DNA of 64,000 nt, taken from assembly GCA_004794785.1 (NCBI GenBank), contig SJOL01007654.1, positions 137,271 to 201,270 on the forward strand, read 5' to 3'. A program made the translations under genes and the position numbers. The notes under the pieces are model-generated. The model made no database searches, was not told the DNA's origin, and was given only the letters and a program-made list of their open reading frames with translations. How positions within the stretch are numbered: the first letter of the stretch is position 1; each line of letters begins with the position of its first letter. Below are positions 56,471-64,000 of this stretch, in pieces. The stretch is from Opisthorchis felineus (lineage: Eukaryota; Platyhelminthes; Trematoda; Opisthorchiida; Opisthorchiidae).

Positions 56471-57435
56471 CTGAAAAATAAAGGGAGATATCCTCACTGG
56501 CTCCTCGAGTGACGACTCCTCCAATGGAAGTTTCACTCATCTAACAGGAATTTGTATGTAATCATGATAACTTCTAATTTGTCGCAGATGCGTCTTACAG
56601 GCCAGCTAAAATGCAAAAAATAACTGAACACCTATACCGCTGAACACGGGTAGTAAATGTACAAGCATTAAAAATACGTGGTATGAATGAAAAGATGCGG
56701 TTCGAAGCTGGAGGCAAACCACCGGTCTCTCGCTTGCTCAGCTTCCGAGGACACATTCCGCACGTCATAATTACGCGATTGGGCTTCACTTCGCCAGGCT
56801 TCTGCCGAGTAACTTAACAGTTTACGCCTGTTAGCGTCCTAAGTGAGCCCGGTGTTTGACTTCCACAATGGGTCAGGAATCGTTCAGCCACCTGAAGGGC
56901 ACCGACATGAACTGATATATAGTAGAAAAGAATTCAACAAATATTACAAATCTGAAGTCCAGGTATAAGTGGTATGAATCTGTAAGTCACGTGCGAAGTT
57001 CAAGTGCACAAGTGTGTTGTGGAGCGTCCTCAACAGTTCAGTTGGTAGGACACTTGCCCGATTGCCTGCACCCACTTCGCTCACATTATATATACCTCGA
57101 TTTGGCATTTTCGATTTTCTAAATCCCCTTTTGCTTTATACCGAAAGTAGAAACTGCTTCTTCGTTGCACATCTATTAAAACAGTATCTAAAAAGCGACC
57201 GTACCGAGGGTCATCAGTGCCCCTAATCCCGATATTTCAACCCATTTGTATAGGGTTAACATTCTCCTGAGAATTAATGGAAATGTTCGCCAGGAATGCC
57301 TGTGGTCATCCTGTTCAACTTTGCAAGTGAACTTATTCTGGGGAAAACGTTTCCCAAGTCTTCTTCCTCTGATACTGAAACTGTCACGGATAGATACTGT
57401 TATCCTAGAAAGCAATGCACTACTTGGGTCAGACT

Positions 57436-57628
57436 GGGGCGAGATGGCTCAGTGGTTAGAGCGTAAACTTACTGACCGGAAGGTCCGTGGTTCGAACCCG
57501 ACCTCTGCCTCTCGACTTCCCCAGTCTAGGCTTGGGCAACCTGGCAGTATCCCAGCCCTCGTGCTTCCTACGGGTGGCATGGCAGTTAGGCACCGAAAGG
57601 GTGCTACAGCTGAACAATTTCAATTTTG
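57436..57628 (+). repeat. tRNA-derived SINE, copy 6, with perfect 11-bp TSD
   Basis: A box TGGCTCAGTGGTTAGAGC, B box GGTTCGAACCC, body, and an AATTTCAATTTTG tail. A perfect duplication TGGGTCAGACT (57425-57435 and 57629-57639) flanks it. Together with copy 3 it is the best template for the family consensus. Confidence 0.95.
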
Positions 57629-57709
57629 TGGGTCAGACTCTCAGAAAAAATACAAACAATGAGCTGAATGACGACGCCGCAGGTTTCGAACGGTCAAAGT
57701 GCAAATTGC

Positions 57710-58912
57710 CCCCTCATCATCACCAGCAACGTCGACAGCAAAACGTCAGTGTTCAGGACTACTGCTTCACTGGCATACAAGTATAATGTGTCTGGAAGAC
57801 TTATTGTGAAGAAAGTAATAAGTGGGACGGGAATGGACCTAGTGTCAGCCTACCATAACGATGCCTACATCCTCAGACACTCAGGTAATCTGGATAAAAG
57901 TTGACAAGAACGTCATTGAGAGTGATCAGAAGCCATATCTTGCAGCGCCTCCAACCATGCACAGGGTGGATCACGCGGTTACCATCTTGGAAGACGGGTA
58001 GCACCCCAAACGTTTCGTATTCTCTTTCATAACCCTCTGCCAGGTCGACGGTTGGCAACCTCTGCTTCCGCTACTCTGAATCAGGCACGCAAAACAGCAC
58101 TCTTCAGCAAACGATGGTTCGGCATACGCAATATATGGTCTAACCAACGCAGCTACTGGCGCTGGACAGATTCTTCAATGGAAGTACCCGTTGCACAACC
58201 AAAAACTCGCCTCCTAGTTGCCTCGTTATGGATTCGCTGACGCCAACCCACACGAGCTATGGTCCTGACACAACGATTGTCGAACACCTGAAGACGTCTC
58301 AGTTTCGCTGCTCGAACAGGCCAAGCCTCACGGCCATACAACAAAACAGCCCGTACTATAGCTTGATACACACGTCCCTTGAGATTCAGGGATATACCTC
58401 TTTGACGCCATAGGTGCCTCAAATTAGCAAACGCGACCCGAGCCTTGCAGATTTGTGCATTGACTTCAACTGTCAGGCTGCACTCAGAACTAGTACTGTA
58501 AAACGCTCCACAACTTCGAGTGCCACTCCCTGGATCATAAGTGGTGTGCCCAGTGACTTCATGTCCAGAAGCATGACCTTACACATTGTGGGTACAAAGT
58601 GCATGCCAAACGACGGGATGAATTTGATCAGTTCATCCAAAAATATCTTCGCCTCCTCGTCTTCAAAGACGAGAAGGTTGTCATCTACATATTCAAGATC
58701 GGCAAGGTTTTCGTCAGCAGCTATCTTGGTACCAGGATTTTGAAGGCCTTCCAGCGTTCGTCGCATTATCTCGTTGATCACGAAATTAAACAGAAATGGA
58801 GAGAGTAGGCACCCCTGACGGACACCGCTTTGTGTGCGGAGGCTTTTGGAAGTCCGATACAATCCGTCACGAAGAGACAGAACCTTACCGTGATGTGACG
58901 ATCTGCGCACCT
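57710..58912 (-). mobile_element. RTE copy, RT motif B to 3' tail
   Basis: Downward from 58910: TSKSLRTQSGVRQGCLLSPF (motif B, QG-LSP), [20 protein letters not shown], and LADLEYVDDNLLVFEDEEAK (motif C with ADD altered to VDD). Then come [40 protein letters not shown] and [20 protein letters not shown]. The 3' end runs into CATCATCACC (GAT repeat complement) near 57712. Few frameshifts: a younger copy than those at 12-16 kb. It is 5'-truncated in or before motif B. Confidence 0.88.
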
Positions 58913-58960
58913 CAGTGACCCATTAAGCTATACTGGGGGGGGGGTGTCCCCCACCCGCAC

Positions 58961-58970
58961 TGTTCAAAGA
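58961..58970. repeat. left target-site duplication of SINE copy 7
   Basis: TGTTCAAAGA here and at 59167-59176. The surrounding bases (ACCCGCACTGTTCAAAG on the left, TTCAAAGATGGGGG on the right) reconstitute the RTE spacer sequence found intact at about 17415-17440, so the host element was cut at this point. Confidence 0.9.
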
Positions 58971-59166
58971 AAAATTTAATAATTATTCAGCTGTAACACC
59001 CTTTCGGTGCCTAGCTGCCATGCCACCCAAAGGAAACATGAGGGCTAAGATACTGCCAGGTTGCCCAAGCCTAGACAGGGGAAGTCGAGAGGCAGAGGTC
59101 GGGTTCCAACCACGGACCTTCCGGCCAGTAAATTCGCGCTCTAACCACTTGGGCCATCTCGCCCAT
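58971..59166 (-). repeat. tRNA-derived SINE, copy 7, inserted in an RTE
   Basis: Minus-strand copy. The A-box region is damaged by an extra base near 59145; B box GGTTGGAACCC (one change); body intact; AATAATTATT tail at low coordinate. It lies inside the RTE coding region, with the perfect 10-bp duplication described at 58961-58970. Confidence 0.93.
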
Positions 59167-60780
59167 TGTTCAAAGATGGGGGTCTGTCCCAGGCAACTGG
59201 AGAGAGTCGGTGATAGTGCCCATCTTCAAAAAAGGGGCTCGTGGTAAGTGTGGCAACCACAGGGGGAGCACCTTGACCCCAGTCATAACGAGACTGTTGG
59301 CGTCACTCGCGCTTCGTCGCCTTACGGTGGCTCGTGAAACACTGACCCGAGAGCAACAAGCGGGATTCCGGCCTGGTAGGGGTTGCGTTGACCAAATCTT
59401 CACACTCCGTCAGGTGTTACAGTAACGTCATACGTATAAGCGACCCACAATTCTAGTAGTCCTGGATTTCCAAGGCACATCCGGTCTGTTCTTCTTGACA
59501 CGCTTGCCCACCAAGGAATGCCCCGGAAGTTCGTGAACATAATAAGCTCTTTGTATTCTCAGACTTCCGGACGTGTGGGAGTATACGGCGAGCTCTTCAA
59601 AAGCTTCCGTACACACAGTGGTGTCCGTTAGGGATTCCCACTCGCTCAATTCTTATTTAACTTCGTGATCGATGAAATCATGAGATGAACACTGGAAGGT
59701 CTCCAAAACCCCGGTGTTCAAATAGCCTGTGACGAAAACCTTGTCGATCTAGAATATGCGGACGGATTCGTTCTCGTCTTCGAAGAGGAGGAGAAGGCGC
59801 AGACCCTTTTGGATGAACTGACCAAAGTCATCCCGTCCTTTGGTATGCACTTTGCACCCACAAAGTGTAAGGTCATGCTGCTGGACATGCAGTCACTGAA
59901 CACGCCACTCACAATCCGGGGAGAGGTACTGGAAGTTGTGGAGCGCTTTACATATCTTGGAAGTTGTATTAGTTCTGATTGTAGTGTGACAGATGAGGTC
60001 GATGCACGAATATCCAAGGCCCAGGTCGTGTTTGCTAATTTCAGACGCCTATGGCGTCAAAGAGGTATATCCTTGAATCTCAAGGGACGTGTGTATCAAG
60101 CTATAGTACGGGCTGTTTTGTTGTATGGTCGTGAGGCTTGGCCTGTTCGAGCAACGAAACTGAGATGTCTTCAGGTGCTCGACAATCGTTGTGTCAGGAC
60201 CATAGCTCGTGTGGGTTGGTGTCAGCGAATCCGTAACGAGGCAACTAGAAGGCGGGTTTTCGGTTGTGAAACGGGTACTTCCACTGAGGAGTGTGTCCCT
60301 CACTAGAAGCTGCATTAGTTGGGACGTGTGTTGCTTATGCCGAACCATCGTTTGCCGAAGAGAATGCTGCTTCCTCCACTCCGAACTCGGAGTGGCGGAA
60401 ACATAGAGGTGGCCAACCCTTGACCTGGTAGAGGGGTATGAAGGAGATTACAAAACGTTTGGGTGCTGTCGGTGCTACTCGCCACTCAGGATGGGACCAA
60501 GTGATTCCCACTGGGCCTGGTTGGATACGCTGCAAGATGTGACTGACAACCGATGTCAGTGGCGATCTTGTTGTCAGTTTCTATCCAGATTGCCTGAATG
60601 GGTGTCTGGAGGTGTAGGCATCTCGGAATAACTGTAGTAAGCTAGCACTAAGTCCCTTCCCCGTCCACCTTTATTCTTTTCTTCACAATAAGGCTTTCAA
60701 GAAAATCATGGTTGTATGGCAGCGAAGCATCGGTGTTGAACACTGATGTCATGCTGTCGATGATGATGATGATAATACAA
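59167..60780 (+). mobile_element. RTE copy with the longest intact RT C-terminal frame
   Basis: Begins at the pre-RT region (SVIVPIFKKGARGKCGNHRG equivalent), then STLTPVITRLLASLALRRLT and EQQAGFRPGRGCVDQIFTLR in one frame (59210-59425). Motif A follows in a shifted frame, with a deletion near 59480, then VRLGIPTRSILI. A 165-codon open frame at 59809-60306 covers the end of RT to the thumb ([80 protein letters not shown]). Motif C is damaged (YADGFVLVF, second catalytic Asp changed to Gly). It ends in GATGATGATGATAATAC at about 60757-60777. Confidence 0.9.
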
Positions 60781-61844
60781 ATAAGTTATTATGTTCACAA
60801 ACTTACGGAGCATTCTTTGCTAGACACGCGTTAAAGAGAGCAGGATTCGAATGAGCGGCATGGAGTAGCCGAGAGGATTGTTGTTCAAAGTGCCTGGCCC
60901 TGTGATCCAGGTGTCTTTCTTTATTGAAGATGGTCGTACCACTGATCGTTGATGGCTTTGCTTACAGCTGGCTTCCGAAGTAATCTTTGAAATTCACGGA
61001 TTTCCGTGCCTCTTCCGTTTTTTTGCCTTCCGTGTCCACTAGGCTTCATAGTCGGCGCCTATGCTCACTTTCGCGTGGTCTGATAATTTGTCGAGCCAAA
61101 TTATGTTAGGGACCGGCGGGAGCGTTTATTTGAGATTCAATCAGTGCCAGTGTTTTGTCTGATATCCAGTACTTGAGCGAACCTGGTGTAACGGTGGGTA
61201 CTACTGATGACGCATGCGAGTAGTATGTGTGTTCTCGTAACTTCGCCTTGATCTAATGGAAGGTGGGATTTATTACGGAATTTGTGGAACTACTTTGCAG
61301 GTTTTGCTTGCAATTCTGCGATAGTCAATGAATAGCTAGGAGAGTTCAAGAAGACGCGTTCAAGAAGAAGACGGATCTTCAGTTTTTAAAGACAACGTGC
61401 AAATGAGAGTTTAACTTTCCTGTCCAATAGTCTGTAACTGTTTAGTTGGCGTTTTTCTAATAAATAACTCCGCAACGAAGGGCTTTCCTCCTTACACTGG
61501 TAGCGCCGTGCCACAGGCAAAACTCTCCGCACTGTAAAGATGTGGAAATCTCGTTACAGCACGAGCTTACATCCGACGGTGGAGCAATTGGAGGAGTTCA
61601 AAAGACGATTTTGACACATTCACCTAAACTTCGGATTTGCCAGTCTCTTAGATGCTAAGCGATTTGTCAGCACCTTACGCAGCCCGGGAACACAAAGAGA
61701 GAAGTGAATCCATACGAGCGCATGGTCAGAATCCACAAGTGTGAGGATGATACACTTACAATGATGTCGGAATGTTCGTCTGAACCGGCACCCTATAACT
61801 TCTTAGTTCGTCCTTGGATGTGACGCACATTTAGATGAATAATA
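60781..61844. other. intergenic, nothing recognised
   Basis: No open frame above about 60 codons and no recognised repeat. Confidence 0.4.
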
Positions 61845-62040
61845 GTAATAAAATGTAACTGTTCAGCTGTAACACCCTTTTTGTGCCTACCTGCCACGCC
61901 ACTCAAAGAAAGCATGAGGTCTGAGATACTGCCAGGTCGCCCAAGGCTGGTCTGGGGCAGTCGAGATGCTGGGGATGGGTTCGGAACACGGACTTTCCGG
62001 TCAGTAAGTTCGCGACTTAACCGCTGAACTACCTCGAGCT
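61845..62040 (-). repeat. tRNA-derived SINE, copy 8 (old)
   Basis: Minus-strand copy, diverged. The head is GAGGTAGTTCAGCGGTTAAG, the B box GGTTCGGAACACG-type is disrupted, and the body is recognisable through AACACCCTTTTTGTGCCTAC and GCCAGGTCGCCCAAGG. No clear duplication. Confidence 0.8.
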
Positions 62041-64000
62041 CGGCTGTATGAAAAGATCTCACCCTATGGTGTCTCCACATACCCGGCATTACTGTATGGC
62101 TGTGGGCCTCTAAACATCTCAGCACGCTCGGGTATTGAAGTAAACGGATCTATTCATTCCCGTATTTCTCTCGAAATGTTCCAAAAAGCGTTCCAGCTTG
62201 GCTGCTGCTATCAAATTCCCGTTCACTTACAGGGCTGAGGCCACCGACGCGGAAAGCTAAGACAATGCTTTGACCTAGTTGGCTGTCTAAGGGAGTTGTA
62301 AAGCAGGTGCGGTCTGTCCCGAGAAGGCAATCCACTGCGCGTTTCGTCCTGGCTGGGAGTCACCAGGTGGGTGCAGCAATATTCCATTGCCCGGTGTTCA
62401 GGTTCAAATTTCACATCACGGCCACCACACAGAGAAACAACGGACCCTTTGTAGCTCGTTGGATATCCAACAGACCCCTTTATGCACTCCGGTGTACAGA
62501 AACACCACCGGAAAAATACTTAAAAAGGGCTTCGGGAAAGATGAAGAAACTTGGTGAACCCGACACACTTTTGAAATGCGACTGCCGTATGCGTCGGGAA
62601 ACTTACGTATACTCTTCCAACTTATGCCAGAGTCTGGTTCAGAGAAACCATGTTTTATTGAAATCATATGTAAATGAGACAGTCAAGTTCTGAACCCAGA
62701 TGGGAGCTAAGCAGGACGTTTTGGTGTTCGATTCACCTGGCACTCAAGGTAGTCCTACAGGCGCTATTGCGTGGCCAGTGACCATGAGTCATCAGGGAAT
62801 TTGTTCAACCGAAGTTGCTCAATGACCTGCAAAAAGGGGGGACCGCTCTTCATACCGGGCTTTATTGAGTCGGTAAACTGATCCCGACTGAATAGGGTTC
62901 CATTTCCATCGCACTCTATTTCAAAAACAGTGCACGTCATAATTGTACGACCAATTAATAAGCTCGTTACCAATCGCACCCAAACTATTGGCGGTCATTT
63001 GCCCGTTGACTCTCACGTGAGACACAGATACACACTCCACTCGTAAAGAGGTTGCGTGACCACACATCTGCGCCACATCAGGTGTTAGAGGGATTTCGTC
63101 ACTTATCGCCGTCCTGTCAACCTTAAATTCCTCGATATCAATGGTGTCTTTGACCCAGACCACCGAACCATATTATTGGACTCCTTGTTAAAAATTAAAT
63201 TCCTGAGAAATACATCATCGCTAGAGCGCCCTATTCGCACACCTCGGGTGAAGCCAAAGTTTACAACCAGTCGCCACGTACACTCAAAATCCCTAGTGGA
63301 GTACGATGAGGCTATACGCTCTCTTTTAGTATTTACTTTTTTCATCGGTGACGCCTCTGGGGAAGGTTTAAACATTTCATTTTATGCGAATGTCAAGATG
63401 ATCCCGGGCGACAAGTCGCCAGGTGTTGGTGTGTGGACGTCATTTTGCCTTATGATGCCTGCCATGCATCTAGGAATGTTCCGGATAGTCTGGCGGCTTC
63501 CATGGGGGAACCTCGGATGAGTTTCGCGACCTCCAACTTAATTGTTTTTATTCAGTTACAAGGACCGTGCTCCATAACTGAATAGTAGAATAGGTTGAAA
63601 TGCTTACCTACCATAGAAGCTATTTTAGTACTGCCGGTGTGGGTGACAAGTCGAAAAACCGCTGTGCATTTGCAATTAACATCTATGGTCATGACATCGG
63701 CCCTTATTTGAAAGGACACATACATAACGTCCCTGTGTTGTCCATCCTACTCTACAAAGCGTGGTCTTCACGAGCGAAATACATTCAACGATCATTGGTG
63801 CGACCGCAATATTGCTCATGTGGAGTGAGAAAATCGTACAGAATACAAAGAATTTCCCCCGGCGTGTTCGGGAAGCTTTGGTAATGTTCAAGGGACCCCT
63901 AAGCACGATCATTTAAAGTAGGTCTAGGTGGTTTAGTCATGTTCACCAGGTGACTAATTGTCTGCCTCAGTATGCGCTTTTTGCAAGATTACGAGACAAT
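62041..64000. other. right end of window, unassigned frames
   Basis: Overlapping frames of 80-128 codons on both strands (62307-62693 +, 62764-62979 -, 62921-63163 -, 63103-63375 -, 63176-63520 +). The minus-strand pair 63163-62921 and 62979-62764 overlap in different frames (PLTPDVAQMCGHATSLRVEC, and EIECDGNGTLFSRDQF). They could be two exons or a frameshifted one. I recognise no family. Confidence 0.3.

Noticed and set aside
56471..56497. 27-nt intron upstream of the orphan exon
   Set aside because: GTGAGG...TTTTCAG borders are present, but the upstream frame has a stop directly before it, so no coding exon is supported.
62764..63400. Exons of an ER glucosidase or other secretory enzyme
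   Set aside because: A loose resemblance did not survive comparison of motif order; frames overlap and shift.

Overview
The window looks like nuclear DNA from a flatworm, most likely a digenean fluke. This is an inference from three things: split host genes with GT-AG introns, including one of 39 nt; many decayed RTE/CR1-type LINE fragments whose deduced proteins resemble those common in flukes; and Penelope-like elements together with hammerhead-ribozyme repeats. I see no bacterial operon, plasmid or virus.

Three conserved host genes are supported. RTCB, the tRNA-splicing ligase subunit, runs from 20803 to 37629 on the + strand in ten exons. They join without a phase error into 505 codons plus stop, with every metal-site and nucleotide-linked residue in place. 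A five-exon gene at 44363-51706 (+) encodes a 243-residue membrane protein that I read as TIMMDC1-like, a mitochondrial complex I assembly factor. The 3' part of PSMF1 (proteasome inhibitor PI31) lies convergently on the - strand at 52572-54611. An unassigned open exon lies further upstream on that strand (56144-56470).

The rest is mostly repeats. Positions 1-460 hold a CR1-like reverse transcriptase (RT) piece. Positions 9090-19050 are a nested pile of LINE fragments on both strands, with three SINE copies. RTCB intron 2 carries a SINE and a ribozyme repeat; intron 5 carries an RTE remnant and a 5'-truncated Penelope-like element (PLE). More PLE pieces lie at 39240-42100. Two head-to-head RTE copies lie at 57710-60780, one split by a SINE.

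The most interesting non-coding signal is a repeat present four times (near 22980, 41296, 46813 and 50468) that ends in a hammerhead ribozyme-like fold with a very short helix III. One copy keeps the whole core. Two copies sit in a fold-back arrangement with nearly perfect 32-33 nt inverted arms. Host genes and repeats do not appear to cooperate: the elements sit in introns and intergenic DNA. Large stretches, particularly 461-2378, 2448-7930, 42110-44300 and 60780-64000, gave me no gene I can name.
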